Notes: a model not told the origin generated them from the sequence alone. Counted from the stretch's first letter, positions 50,281 to 59,799 are shown. The stretch is DNA of 64,000 nucleotides from Streptomyces spiramyceticus (GCF_028807635.1 NZ_JARBAX010000001.1:248001-312000); one strand, 5' to 3'. A program made the numbers and translations.

Positions 50281-50802
50281 TCAGCAGCCGCAGTTGTCTG
50301 ACCCGACGGGCGCCGTCAGCGGGTCGGCGTCGCGCTGCTGCCGCCCCTCCCACGTCTCGACCTCGAAACCCTCGCGGATCCAGTACTCGATGCCGCCGAG
50401 CATCTCCTTGACCTGGTAGCCGAGTTCGGCCAGGGCGAGGGCCGCGCGGGTGCCGCCGTTGCAGCCGGGGCCCCAGCAGTACGTGACGACCGGGACGGAC
50501 TTGTCCAGAAGCCGCTCCGCCTGCGCGGGGATCAGCGCCGTCGGCAGGTGCAGGGCGCCGGGGATGTGCCCCTGGTCCCACGACTCGGTCGAGCGGGAGT
50601 CGATCACTACGAAGCCGGGGTCGTCGCCGGAGGTGAGGACGGAGGCGACGTCGGACACGTCGGCGTGGAAGGCGAGGCCGGCGCCGAAATAGGCGGCTGC
50701 GGCTGCGGGAGAAGCCGGCGGGACGCGAAGAACGGCGTTCGTGGCGGCAGTGACGGTGGCGGACGTGGGGGCCTGGGGAGTGCTGAGCGGTGTCGTTGTC
50801 AT
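50281..50802 (-). CDS. Rhodanese-like sulfurtransferase domain protein
   Basis: The 173-residue protein has a single rhodanese domain: FVVIDSRSTESWDQGHIPGALHLP, then the active-site loop YCWGPGCNGGTRAA with the persulfide Cys, and EMLGGIEYWIREGFEVET. It ends with a CGC tripeptide. ATG 50802 has no ribosome site. A TAGATT -10 lies seven bases upstream, so the message is probably leaderless. It is divergent from an Lrp-type regulator, and both lie near a lost trans-sulfuration gene, which suggests sulfur metabolism. Confidence 0.88.
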   Translation of the reverse strand: MTTTPLSTPQAPTSATVTAATNAVLRVPPASPAAAAAYFGAGLAFHADVSDVASVLTSGDDPGFVVIDSRSTESWDQGHIPGALHLPTALIPAQAERLLDKSVPVVTYCWGPGCNGGTRAALALAELGYQVKEMLGGIEYWIREGFEVETWEGRQQRDADPLTAPVGSDNCGC

Positions 50803-50809
50803 GGCTGAA

Positions 50810-50815
50810 AATCTA
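50810..50815 (-). promoter_or_regulatory. -10 hexamer of leaderless rhodanese mRNA
   Basis: On the minus strand TAGATT is followed by seven bases and then the ATG at 50802. This spacing places the first transcribed base at or next to the start codon. Confidence 0.55.
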
Positions 50816-50820
50816 CGAGC

Positions 50821-50840
50821 GTTGATCAACTTCCTGAAGT
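50821..50840. promoter_or_regulatory. Candidate Lrp-type operator (paired palindromes)
   Basis: GTTGATCAAC (50821-50830) and ACTTCCTGAAGT (50829-50840) are perfect inverted repeats that overlap by two bases. They lie between the divergent rhodanese and Lrp genes, just upstream of the rhodanese -10. Confidence 0.55.
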
Positions 50841-50895
50841 GAGATTCCCCGGCTCTTCTCTTGATCTGCCGCTGGTTTCCCTGTTGTCTCTCCGC

Positions 50896-51342
50896 ATGAC
50901 CGGATATTCACCGGACGCCACCGACTGGCGCATCCTGGAAGCCCTGCAAAGCGAAGGCCGGGCCAGTTTCACCGAGCTGGCACGCACCGTCTCCATGTCC
51001 GCGAGCGCCGTGACGGAGCGGGTACGGCGGCTCGAAGAGGCCGGTGTGATCTCGGGCTACATGGCTGTCGTCGAGCAGGACCGGCTCGGAATGCCCATCC
51101 TGGCGTTCGTACGGCTGCGCTATCCGCACGGCAACTACAAGCCCTTCCACGACCTGCTGGACGTGACGCCCGAAGTTCTGGAGGCGCATCACGTCACCGG
51201 TGACGACTGCTTCGTGCTGAAGGTCGCGGCCCGCTCGATGAAGCACCTCGAAGAGGTGTCGGGCCGGATCGGCTCGCTGGGCTCGGTCACCACGAGCGTC
51301 GTCTACTCCTCCCCGCTGCCGCGCAGGGCGCTCAGCCGCTGA
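50896..51342 (+). CDS. Lrp/AsnC-family transcriptional regulator
   Basis: The 148-residue regulator has the HTH DATDWRILEALQSEGRASFTELARTVSMSASAVTERVRRLEEAGVI, shown here as DWRILEALQSEGRASFTELA and VSMSASAVTERVRRLE. A RAM effector domain follows (AFVRLRYPHGNYKPFHDLL, HHVTGDDCFVLKVAA). Family members respond to amino acids. Its position next to a rhodanese suggests cysteine or sulfur sensing. ATG 50896 is chosen to match family length. Its 3' end overlaps sbcC by 11 bases in convergent orientation. Confidence 0.9.
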   Translation: MTGYSPDATDWRILEALQSEGRASFTELARTVSMSASAVTERVRRLEEAGVISGYMAVVEQDRLGMPILAFVRLRYPHGNYKPFHDLLDVTPEVLEAHHVTGDDCFVLKVAARSMKHLEEVSGRIGSLGSVTTSVVYSSPLPRRALSR

Positions 51343-54300
51343 TCCCCGTCATGTGGTGCCGCACCGCGGAGCCGTGCCGGTCCTTCACCACCTCCAGTTG
51401 TGTGGTGACACGGCGGCGCAGGTCGGCGACATGGCTCACGATGCCCACGCTGCGGTCCCGCTCGCGCAGCGAGTCCAGTACGTCGAGGACCTCGTCCAGG
51501 GTCTGGTCGTCGAGGCTGCCGAAGCCCTCGTCGATGAAGAGCGTGTCGAGCTGTACGCCGCCGGCCTCGTCGGTGACGACGTCGGCAAGGCCCAGCGCGA
51601 GCGCCAGGGAGGCGAAGAACGTCTCGCCGCCCGAGAGCGTCGCCGTGTCGCGCTCGCTGCCCGTCCAGGCGTCCACGACGTGCAGACCGAGCCCTGAGCG
51701 GCCGCGGCCGCCGGACCTGGCGTCGGAGTGGACGAGGGTGTAGCGGCCCGACGACATGCGCTGGAGGCGTGCGGTGGCCGCGGCCGCGACTTGTTCGAGG
51801 CGGGCCGCCAGGACGTACGACTCCAGGCGCATTTTGCGTTCGTTGTCGGCGGAGGTGCCTGCCGTGAGCGATGCGAGGCGGGCAACCCGCTCGTACTGCT
51901 CGCGCAACGGACCGAGGCGGCGCATCTCCTCGGCGGCCTGCTGCGACAGCCCGTCGAGCGCGGCGCAGCGCTCGCGGGCGGCGTCGAGTGCGGAAGCGGC
52001 ATCGAGCAGTCCGCGCTCCGCGGCGTCGAAGGCGGCCTGGGCCTGCTGCGGCGCGGCGTCGGGCCGTTCGGCAGCGGCGGCGGTGTCCGGCTCGGCCAAC
52101 CGGTCGGCGACGGCGGCCTGTTCGCGCTGCCAGGCGTCGAGTTCGTGCTGGAGGTCGCGCTGCTCCGCGTCGCCGAGCAATGCCTCTGCTGCGGCGCGCG
52201 GCGTGTCGAACCCGGCCTTGAACGCGGCGTCGGCAAGCCGGTCGTCGGCCTCCTTGAGGCGCCGGGCGGTGGTTTCGAGCGCCCGTACGGCTTCGGCGGC
52301 CTCGCCGAGGAACCGCACCCTGCGCTCCAGCAGCGCGGCATGCTCGGCGACGCTCCCGGCATCACCGCGAGCCCGGACCAACTCCGCCTCCAGCGACGCC
52401 TGTTCCCGGTCGAGGGCTTCGCGCTGCGAGGTCCGGGCGGCGACGCGCCGCTCCGCCTGCTGCTGAGCGTCGACGCGCCCGGCGTGCTCACGCTCGGCAC
52501 GGTCCAGCGCCTCGCGGGCGTCGTGCATGCCCCCGGCCACGGCATGCGCCTCGGCGTGCTCGCGCCGCAAGTCGTCGACGAGGGAGGCCAGTTCACTGAC
52601 GTCGACGTCGCAAGACCGGTCGGCCGAGACGCTCCCGGCCAAGGCGCCGGAACCGCCGTCCGCCTCGGCAGCGCCACCAGCACCCCAGGTCACACCACGG
52701 ACGCCCGCCCGCTCCGGCCCAGAGCTCGCGTCACCCTTGCCATGGCCGTCGACCCCGGCGGCGCCAACCGCATCCCCGGCCAAGACGCCGGTGCCCCCCG
52801 GCGCCGGCCCAGAGCTCGCGCTGCCCGCCCCGCCGATGCCGCCCGGCTCAGCGGTCCCGTCCGCTGCTTCCCAAGGTGCCGTCGTACCGCCGACGCCCCC
52901 GCCCACCTCGGCTCGTGCCGACGCGTGGGCCTCTCGTACCGTCGCCAGTGCGCGCTCTGCTTCGCCGCGCGCCCTCTCCGCGGTCGTGTGCGCTTCGTAC
53001 GCCGCTTCTTCCGCCGCGCGGTCCACCTGGTCGTCCGCGGGGCGTGCCGGCTCCGGGTGTTCGGCGGAGCCGCATACTGCGCACGGCTTCCCGTCGCGCA
53101 GTCCGGCCGCCAGCTCGGCCGCGATGCCCCGCAGCCTGCGCTCCTTGAGGTCGAGCCACCTCTCGTGTGCGTCGGCGGCCCGCTCGCGGGACGTGCGCAG
53201 CCGGTCGTCGGCGGCGGTGACCTGCTCGGCGAGTGCGTCGCGGCGGCGGGCTGCGTCCAGTCTGCGGCGGGCCGGTTCGAGCCGGCCCGCCAAGTGCTCC
53301 GTGCGCGTCACCGCCTCCTGGGCGGCCTCGATGCGCTCCTGGCAGCGGCGGCGGGTCGTGTCCCACCCGGTGAGCCAGTCGGCCGCGTCCCTCAGCAGTT
53401 CGTCGTCGGCGCGGGCCTGCCGCTCCAGCACGGTGCGCTCCCGGCCGATCTCCTCGCTCCGCTGCTCGGCCCTGCGGGCGGCTTCGAGCCCGCCGAGGTC
53501 CTGGCGGATCTTGCGCTCCAGCGCGGCGAGCTGCTCGGCCCCGGCGTCGGCGAGATCCGGCGACAGTACGGCACGCGAGCGCTCCCGCGCCGTGCTCGCC
53601 GCCCGGTGCTCGCGCTCGGCGTCGTCGCGCAGCGACAGTGCGGGGGCGACACGGTCGGCGCGGCGGGCGCGGTCCTGCCGCTCGCGCAGCCGCTCGTACT
53701 CGGGGCGCCGGGCTTCGAGGACGTCGGCGCGTCGGCGCGCGTCGGCGTAGCGGTGCTGGAGGGCGGCCAGTTCACGCTCGGCCTCCAGCGTGCGGCGGGC
53801 GGCCGCCTGCCTGCTCCCGGCGGCGGTCACGGCCAGTTCCGCGATGTCGAGGCGCTCGCGCGCACCGCTGCGCGCGACCGCGGCCCACTCCCGTACGGCC
53901 TCGGCGAGTCCCGGCTCGCCCGGCTGCGCGCCGGGCAGCGGCCAGTCGCGGGCATCGGCGTTGTCGCCCGCCGCTTGCGCCATCCGCTGCGCGACGGCCA
54001 GGAGGCGCTCGTCGCCGCTGCGCACCTGCTGCTCGGCGGAGCGGCGCAGTTCGGCGAGACGGTCCTCGACGGCGGCGAAGCGGCGGGTGTCGAAGAGGCG
54101 GCCGAGGAGCTTGCCGCGTGCTTCGGCGTCGGCGCGCAGGAAGCGGGCGAAGTCTCCCTGGGGCAGGAGCACCACCTGGCAGAACTGCTCCCGGCTCATG
54201 CCGACGAGCTGGGTGATCTCCTCGCCGATCTCCTGGTGGGAGCGGCTCAGCGCCTTCCAGCCCGCTTCGGGGACGTACTCGCGGAGCCAGCTCTGTGCCT

Positions 54301-54637
54301 TCTCCGTGGTGAAGCCTGTGCCCTTCTTCTTCGGGCGCGGCTGTGCGGGCCGCCGGGTGATCTCCAGCCGCCGCCCGCCGACGGTCAGTTCGAGGCGGAC
54401 CTCGGTCGGCAGGTCCTGCGGAGCGTGGTCGCTGCGGAGCGAGGCGCCGGGGCTCTGGCGCGCGCCCGGCACCGCGCCGTACAGGGCGTAACAGACGGCG
54501 TCGAGTACGGAGGTCTTCCCGGCGCCGGTCGGTCCGTGCAGCAGGAAGAGCCCGGCGGCGCTGAGCGCGTCGAAGTCGACTTCCTGGGTGGCGCCGAAGG
54601 GCCCGAAGGCCGTGATCTGCAGGGCGTGCAGTCTCAT
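51332..54637 (-). CDS. sbcC: Exonuclease SbcC (SMC-like ATPase)
   Basis: The 1101-residue protein opens MRLHALQITAFGPFGATQEV and has Walker A HGPTGAGKTSVLDA, a Q-loop VVLLPQGDFARFLRA, long coiled coils and a zinc hook CAVC (near residue 520). The C-terminal head has LSGGETFFASLALALGLADVV and TLFIDEGFGSLDDQTL. With SbcD it processes DNA ends and hairpins. About 95 residues of Gly/Ala-rich low-complexity sequence (about 575-672) interrupt the coiled coil after the hook. Its start overlaps the sbcD stop (ATGA). Confidence 0.92.
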   Translation of the reverse strand: MRLHALQITAFGPFGATQEVDFDALSAAGLFLLHGPTGAGKTSVLDAVCYALYGAVPGARQSPGASLRSDHAPQDLPTEVRLELTVGGRRLEITRRPAQPRPKKKGTGFTTEKAQSWLREYVPEAGWKALSRSHQEIGEEITQLVGMSREQFCQVVLLPQGDFARFLRADAEARGKLLGRLFDTRRFAAVEDRLAELRRSAEQQVRSGDERLLAVAQRMAQAAGDNADARDWPLPGAQPGEPGLAEAVREWAAVARSGARERLDIAELAVTAAGSRQAAARRTLEAERELAALQHRYADARRRADVLEARRPEYERLRERQDRARRADRVAPALSLRDDAEREHRAASTARERSRAVLSPDLADAGAEQLAALERKIRQDLGGLEAARRAEQRSEEIGRERTVLERQARADDELLRDAADWLTGWDTTRRRCQERIEAAQEAVTRTEHLAGRLEPARRRLDAARRRDALAEQVTAADDRLRTSRERAADAHERWLDLKERRLRGIAAELAAGLRDGKPCAVCGSAEHPEPARPADDQVDRAAEEAAYEAHTTAERARGEAERALATVREAHASARAEVGGGVGGTTAPWEAADGTAEPGGIGGAGSASSGPAPGGTGVLAGDAVGAAGVDGHGKGDASSGPERAGVRGVTWGAGGAAEADGGSGALAGSVSADRSCDVDVSELASLVDDLRREHAEAHAVAGGMHDAREALDRAEREHAGRVDAQQQAERRVAARTSQREALDREQASLEAELVRARGDAGSVAEHAALLERRVRFLGEAAEAVRALETTARRLKEADDRLADAAFKAGFDTPRAAAEALLGDAEQRDLQHELDAWQREQAAVADRLAEPDTAAAAERPDAAPQQAQAAFDAAERGLLDAASALDAARERCAALDGLSQQAAEEMRRLGPLREQYERVARLASLTAGTSADNERKMRLESYVLAARLEQVAAAATARLQRMSSGRYTLVHSDARSGGRGRSGLGLHVVDAWTGSERDTATLSGGETFFASLALALGLADVVTDEAGGVQLDTLFIDEGFGSLDDQTLDEVLDVLDSLRERDRSVGIVSHVADLRRRVTTQLEVVKDRHGSAVRHHMTGISG

Positions 54638-55800
54638 CGGGCGACCTCGCGCACGACGTCGTCCACGCGTACGTCGTCGAACGCCCCTGAGAGCACGGTG
54701 CGTTCGAGGTCGTCGGGACCGCTGCCGCCCCGCACATGCGCCACGAAGTCCTCCGCGATCTGCTGGTCGTCGCGGCCCCTGAGCCGCTGCGCGTACGAGG
54801 CGAGGGGGTCCTCGGCGGCGCGCTCGGGGTCGAAGACGAGGCTGATGGTGTGCGGGAAGCGTGCGCAGAGGCGTGCCATGGGTTCGGCGGGGCGGACTGG
54901 ATCGGTGAGCGTCGCCTCGGTCCACGCGTCCTCGTGGCGTTCCAGGGCCGGGTCGGCGAGGAGTTCCTCCAGGCGGCCCCGGATCCGGGCGACCGTCCTG
55001 GGCACCGGGCAGTCGATGCGCTCGGCCGCGATCTCCCCGCCGGGCCCGAGGTCGACCAGCCACATGGTCTTGCGGTGATCGGCCTCCGAGAAGGAGTACG
55101 CGAGCGGGGAGCCCGAGTAGCGCACGCGCTCGGTGATGGCCTGGGAGCCGTGGAGGTGTCCGAGGGCCACATAGTCGACGCCGTCGAATACGCCGGCGGG
55201 GACGGCGGCCACGCCGCCGATCGTGATGTCGCGCTCGCTGTCGCTCGGTTCGCCGCCCGCGACGAAGGCGTGTGCGAGGACGACGGACCGGGTGCCTTCG
55301 GGACGTGCGGCGAGGTCGGCACGTACGCGCTGCATGGCCGCCCCGATGACGGCCTCGTGTCCTGCCTTCGCGGCCTTGAACTCCTCGCGGACCAGGGCCG
55401 GTTCGAGATACGGCAGTCCGTAGAAGGCGACTTCGCCGTGTGCGTCGGAGAGCACGACGGGAGTGGCGCAGGCTGCCGGGTCGGTACGGAGGTGGATTCC
55501 GGCCCGGTCGATGAGTCCGGCGCCGACGCCGAGCCTGCGGGCCGAGTCGTGATTCCCGGAGATCATGACGGTCGGTACGCCCTCGGCCGCGAGGCGGTGC
55601 AGGGCCTGGTCGAAGAGCTCGACGGCGGCGAGCGGCGGCACCGCCCGGTCGTACACGTCACCTGCCACCAGCACGGCGTCCACGTCGCGCTCGCGCACGG
55701 TCGCCACCAGGTGGTCGAGGAACGCGGCCTGGGCGTCGAGAAGGTTCACCCGGTGGAACGACCGCCCGAGGTGCCAGTCGGAGGTGTGCAGAATTCTCAA
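54634..55800 (-). CDS. sbcD: Exonuclease SbcD (Mre11-like nuclease)
   Basis: The 388-residue nuclease has the calcineurin-like metal motifs LHTSDWHLGRSF, LVAGDVYDRAVPP, VMISGNHDSARRLG, VLAHAFVAGGEPSD and ALGHLHGSQ. TTG 55800 is chosen because it gives the family-standard MRILHTSDWHLG start with CGGAG seven bases upstream; the in-frame ATG at 55851 adds a basic leader without support. It is co-translated with sbcC. Confidence 0.93.
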   Translation of the reverse strand: MRILHTSDWHLGRSFHRVNLLDAQAAFLDHLVATVRERDVDAVLVAGDVYDRAVPPLAAVELFDQALHRLAAEGVPTVMISGNHDSARRLGVGAGLIDRAGIHLRTDPAACATPVVLSDAHGEVAFYGLPYLEPALVREEFKAAKAGHEAVIGAAMQRVRADLAARPEGTRSVVLAHAFVAGGEPSDSERDITIGGVAAVPAGVFDGVDYVALGHLHGSQAITERVRYSGSPLAYSFSEADHRKTMWLVDLGPGGEIAAERIDCPVPRTVARIRGRLEELLADPALERHEDAWTEATLTDPVRPAEPMARLCARFPHTISLVFDPERAAEDPLASYAQRLRGRDDQQIAEDFVAHVRGGSGPDDLERTVLSGAFDDVRVDDVVREVAR

Positions 55801-55935
55801 GAGACGACTCCGACCTGCATGTTTCCCTTCCAGCGCCCTCAGAATCAGCACGGCAACGGGCCGAGCCCGCTCCGGAGCCCGGTTACCGGCACCCAGTCAC
55901 GCTAGCGCCGGCCGGTACCGGATCCACCACTGACC

Positions 55936-58509
55936 TCAGTTTTCCACTCTCGCCCGACGCCAGGTGACCGTCCGCCGTCCGCGCAGGGACGGCCGCCACC
56001 GCATCATGCGGGTCGCCAGTGCGGCGTACGCGATGCCCACGGCGAGTGAGGCGACCAGTGCCAGCACCGCGAACTGGTCCTCCAGGCGCGGGAAGACCTG
56101 CCAGTGCGTCACATAGATGTAGAGCGAGCTGCCCGCGAGTACGCCCGCCACGCGGTTGACGGAGGCGAGGCTCGGCAGCTTCGGCACCCACACCAGCAGC
56201 GCGAAACCGGCCATGATGACCGCCTCACGGGCGGGCTGCCCGAACAAGCCCGGAACGGTGACCAGGGCCACAGCGGTCACCAGCAGCCGCTGCCGCACGG
56301 TGGTCGCCTTCGCGGCGGCCCAGCCCATGGCGAACAGCCAGAAGAGGCCGGCCACAAGCGGAACGTGCCCCCGGGCGTCGAGACCGAAGACGTCGTAGCG
56401 CCCGATGAGCCCGAGAGCTGTCAGGACGGCCGGGAAGGCGAAGGGGAAGCGTCGCTCGGTGCGGTCCAATCGGGGGACGGCGAGCACGGCGGCCACGACG
56501 ACCAGCATGTAGACGAGGGCCTCGATGAACCAGAAGCCGTCGTTCGGTCCGACGAGGCTGGTGAGCAGCAGGACCGTGGTGAGCCCGTAGTCGTCGGTGA
56601 CGAGCGTGATCAGGGCGAGCCAGGCCATGCTCGGCACGGCGATCCGGGTGATGCTCCGGCCGAGGTTTCGCAGGCGTTCGCGGCGGTCGGCCGAAGTCAG
56701 GTGGAAGCGCGCGAAGTTGTAACCGGCGACTCCCAGCAGTACGTGGGCTCCGCCCTTGATCGTGAAGAGGTGGATGTGCGAGCCGACGATCAGCACGATG
56801 GCGACGGCGCGCAGGGCGACCCCGGTCTCCAGGGTGCGGGTGCGGCGCCGGGTGTTCGGCCGGTCCCCGGCCTGCTGCCCCGGCGGCTTCCTGAGTTCGC
56901 GGATCGGGAGCGTGTGCCAGTTGTCGGGCAGACGGCCGAGTACCTCTTCGAGGCGCAGTGACATCTCGACGTACGACAGTGAGTCGCCGCCCAGGCCGAC
57001 GAAGCTGCTGTCCTCGGTGACGTGGTCCCGGTCGAGGATCTGTGCGTACAGCCGGCACAGGTCGGCCTGTGCGGACTCCGCCGCGACGGCCGGGGCTTCG
57101 GGGTCGGGCCGGGTCAGTTCGCGTACGGCCCGGTAGTCCGGCTTTCCGGTGGCGAGCCTGGGCAGTTCGGGCAGGACACGGACGTGTACGGCGCGGGGTG
57201 GCAGGCCGCACTCGCCGGTGACCAGGCGCCGTACGAGAGCGGCGTCGGTGGTGTCCGGATCGCCTGCGACGGCCACCGACAGCGCGTCGTCGTCACCGGT
57301 GCAGCAGGAGGTGATGCCGCGCTTGCCGAGCATCGCCTCCACCTGCTGCGGGTCGATCCGCAGTCCGAGGATCTTCGCGAACCGGCTGCGCCGCCCGATC
57401 ACTTCGTACAGACCGTCGGGGCTCCGGCGGGCGATGTCCCCGGTGTGCAGCTCGTCGACGGTCCGACCGAGCCGGAGGTCTTCGGGGCTCTCGGCATAGC
57501 CCAGCATGACGTTGGGTCCCGCGTACACCAGCTCCCCGGTGTCCTCTCCGGGCCAGTCCTGGTGCGGCTGGAGCCGGAAGGAACCGCCGGGGATGGCGAC
57601 ACCGGCGGCCTCGGGTCGGGTTGCCGCGAGATCCGGTGGCAAGTAGGCCATGCGGGCCGTCGCCTCGGTCTGGCCGTACATGACGAACAGGTCCCAGCCG
57701 GCGGCCCGGCCGAGGGCCGCGTACCGGGCCACCCGGTCGGGCGCCAGCCTGCCGCCCGCCTGCGTGACGTAGCGCAGATGAGGGAGCTCCATCGCGGCGA
57801 AGCCGACCCGGTCGAGCAGGTCGAAGGTGTACGGGACGCCGGCGAGGGTCGAACCGCGGCCGGTCCTGAACAGCTCCCAGAAGCAGGAGTCGGCGACCGA
57901 CAGGTCGGTGAGGATCACGCCGGCGCCGCGCAGGAGATGGCTGTGGACGACGGAGAGGCCGTAGCAGTAGTGAAGGGGCAGGGTCGTCGCCGCGCGGTCG
58001 GTGTCCCGGATGCCCAGGTATTCGGCTATGGACTCGGCGTTGGCCTGCAGGTTCTCGTGCGAGAGCCGGACGAGTTTGGGCGAGCCCGTCGAACCGGAGG
58101 TGCTGAGGAGTAGCGCGAGGTCCGGGTGCAGGGTGTGTGCGGAGATCTCGCGTCGTTCGTCGAGCACCCATGCGCCGCCGTCCGGGCGTGCCACGACGTC
58201 CGGGTCGTACTCGTCGATCAGCGAACGCACGGCTTCGGCGTGGTCTCCGGGCACCAGGAGGACGGGGTGTCCGGCGGCCAGCGCGGCGAGGTGGACCACG
58301 AGGGCGTCGGTCGTGTTGGCGCCGACGAGCAGGATGAGGCGCCGTTCCCGGCCGAGGCGGCGTGCGGTCTGCTCCACCCGTGCGGCGAGTTCGCGGTAGG
58401 TCACCGGGCCGTCGGCGGTGATGACCGCGGTGCGGTCGCCGTGAGCCGCGAGGCCTGCGGCGAAGGGGACGGTCTTGGCGCCTTTGAGCAGGCCGGGAGC
58501 GGGTATCAC
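55936..58509 (-). CDS. Adenylation-carrier-acyltransferase membrane fusion protein, iron-box controlled
   Basis: This 857-residue single chain has three parts. Residues 1-460 are an ANL adenylation domain (A3 LLLSTSGSTGSPK at 133-145, MYGQTEATARM, HTGDIA, terminal catalytic LATGKPDYR). Residues about 478-540 are a carrier domain with FVGLGGDSLSYVEM, phosphopantetheine Ser510. Residues about 563-850 are an acyltransferase-3 membrane domain (ALRAVAIVLIVGSHIHLF then about ten helices). It should activate a carboxylic or amino acid, hold it as a thioester and transfer it at or across the membrane. GTG 58509 lies six bases after a TAAGAT -10, so the mRNA is probably leaderless. Substrate unknown. 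Confidence 0.88.
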   Translation of the reverse strand: MIPAPGLLKGAKTVPFAAGLAAHGDRTAVITADGPVTYRELAARVEQTARRLGRERRLILLVGANTTDALVVHLAALAAGHPVLLVPGDHAEAVRSLIDEYDPDVVARPDGGAWVLDERREISAHTLHPDLALLLSTSGSTGSPKLVRLSHENLQANAESIAEYLGIRDTDRAATTLPLHYCYGLSVVHSHLLRGAGVILTDLSVADSCFWELFRTGRGSTLAGVPYTFDLLDRVGFAAMELPHLRYVTQAGGRLAPDRVARYAALGRAAGWDLFVMYGQTEATARMAYLPPDLAATRPEAAGVAIPGGSFRLQPHQDWPGEDTGELVYAGPNVMLGYAESPEDLRLGRTVDELHTGDIARRSPDGLYEVIGRRSRFAKILGLRIDPQQVEAMLGKRGITSCCTGDDDALSVAVAGDPDTTDAALVRRLVTGECGLPPRAVHVRVLPELPRLATGKPDYRAVRELTRPDPEAPAVAAESAQADLCRLYAQILDRDHVTEDSSFVGLGGDSLSYVEMSLRLEEVLGRLPDNWHTLPIRELRKPPGQQAGDRPNTRRRTRTLETGVALRAVAIVLIVGSHIHLFTIKGGAHVLLGVAGYNFARFHLTSADRRERLRNLGRSITRIAVPSMAWLALITLVTDDYGLTTVLLLTSLVGPNDGFWFIEALVYMLVVVAAVLAVPRLDRTERRFPFAFPAVLTALGLIGRYDVFGLDARGHVPLVAGLFWLFAMGWAAAKATTVRQRLLVTAVALVTVPGLFGQPAREAVIMAGFALLVWVPKLPSLASVNRVAGVLAGSSLYIYVTHWQVFPRLEDQFAVLALVASLAVGIAYAALATRMMRWRPSLRGRRTVTWRRARVEN

Positions 58510-58515
58510 GCCTGC

Positions 58516-58537
58516 ATCTTAGGAAAGGCTTACCTTG
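58516..58537 (-). promoter_or_regulatory. Iron box overlapping the fusion-gene promoter
   Basis: TTAGGAAAGGCTTACCTTG (58519-58537) matches the DmdR/IdeR iron-box consensus TTAGGTTAGGCTCACCTAA at 14 of 19 positions. It overlaps the minus-strand -10 TAAGAT (58521-58516), so the iron-loaded repressor would block transcription directly. Confidence 0.75.
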
Positions 58538-58650
58538 TTGGATAGTCACAGGGACGTCACAGCCGACCCATTGAAGATCCACAGAATCGACACCAGTAGG
58601 GTCGGCTCCGCCGCCTGGTCGACACTGCTGAAATGTTGTGTGCGTCACTC

Positions 58651-58679
58651 TTGACGTTTAGGTTAGCTTTACCTTATTC
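58651..58679 (+). promoter_or_regulatory. Iron-box promoter of the ferric-iron ABC operon
   Basis: TTGACG (58651-58656) and TTATTC (58674-58679) are 17 bases apart. TTAGGTTAGCTTTACCTTA (58658-58676) fills the spacer and matches the iron-box consensus at 15 of 19 positions. Confidence 0.82.
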
Positions 58680-58779
58680 ATAGGGCGTTCGAAGGTTCCT
58701 CCGCGGCACCGCTACGCCGCTCGCTCCTGGACGACGCGACGCGCGGCGGCGGAAGTGAGCCATGCAGGAAGGCATCCAC

Positions 58780-59799
58780 ATGCGACGCCCCTTGTCCCGA
58801 CGTCTGACCGCGCTCGTCTCGGCAGCCCTGCTCCTGCCCGCTCTCGCGAGCTGCGGCAACGACGAGGAAGACGCCGGGCTCGTCATCTACTCCGGCCGCA
58901 ACGAGAATCTGGTCGAGCCACTGCTGGACGAGCTGGAGAAGGCTGTCGGCACCGACATCGCCGTCCGCTACGGCGACAGCGCCGAACTGGCCGCCCAGAT
59001 CCTGGAAGAGAGCGACAAGACCAACGCGGGGCTGTTCTTCTCGCAGGACGCCGGAGCCCTCGGGGCCCTCTCCACGCAGGGCCGCCTGAAGAAGCTGCCC
59101 AAGTCGTCACTGGACAAGGTCGACAAGGCGTTCCGCGGCAGCGAGGGCGACTGGGTGGGAACCTCCGGTCGCGTGCGCGTCCTCGCGTACAACCCCGGCA
59201 AGGTCACCAAGGTGCCGGACAGCGTGCACGAGCTGACCAAGCCGGAGTGGAAGGGCAAGGTCGGTTACGTCCCGACCAACGCCTCCTTCCAGGCGTTCGT
59301 CACCGGCATGCGCGTCCTTGAGGGCGACGAGGCCACCCGCAGCTGGCTGAAGGGGCTCAAGGCCAACGACCCGAAGGTCTACGAGAACAACCTGAAGGTG
59401 CTGGAGGGCGTCGGCAAGGGCGAGGTCTCCCTCGGCCTGGTCAACCACTACTACTGGTACGAGCAGGTCGCCGAGAAGGGCGAGGACGAAGTCGGCGCGA
59501 AGATCCACTTCTTGCCGGGCGGCGACCCCGGTGCGCTCGTCAACGCGGCCGGAGTCGGCATCCTCAAGGGCAGCGACCAGACCCCTGTGGCGCAGAAGGC
59601 CGTCGACTTCCTGCTCTCGAAGAAGGCGCAGACCTACTTCGCCGACGACACCAAGGAGTACCCGCTGGCCGCCGGTGTCACCAGCAAGGTCAAGGACCTG
59701 CCGCCGCTGGAGTCCCTCGACGCCCCCAAGATCGACCTCGGCAAGCTCGAATCGCTTCAGGAGACCCTGAAGATGCTGCAGGACGTCGGGATGGTCTGA
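58780..59799 (+). CDS. Ferric-iron substrate-binding lipoprotein (FutA/FbpA type)
   Basis: The 339-residue protein has a signal peptide ending in the lipobox LASC, so it is lipid-anchored outside the membrane. The mature part is a type II periplasmic-binding fold of the iron(III) group: LVIYSGRNENLVEPLLDELEK at the start, GLFFSQDAGALGAL, and the Tyr-rich VNHYYWYEQVAEK that supplies iron ligands. ATG 58780 has AGGAAGG eight bases upstream. It is the first gene of a three-gene importer and lies behind an iron box. Confidence 0.92.
   Translation: MRRPLSRRLTALVSAALLLPALASCGNDEEDAGLVIYSGRNENLVEPLLDELEKAVGTDIAVRYGDSAELAAQILEESDKTNAGLFFSQDAGALGALSTQGRLKKLPKSSLDKVDKAFRGSEGDWVGTSGRVRVLAYNPGKVTKVPDSVHELTKPEWKGKVGYVPTNASFQAFVTGMRVLEGDEATRSWLKGLKANDPKVYENNLKVLEGVGKGEVSLGLVNHYYWYEQVAEKGEDEVGAKIHFLPGGDPGALVNAAGVGILKGSDQTPVAQKAVDFLLSKKAQTYFADDTKEYPLAAGVTSKVKDLPPLESLDAPKIDLGKLESLQETLKMLQDVGMV

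Noticed and set aside
51728..55078. 1116-codon open frame on the plus strand
   Set aside because: It is antisense to sbcC and sbcD, which have complete SMC and nuclease motifs.
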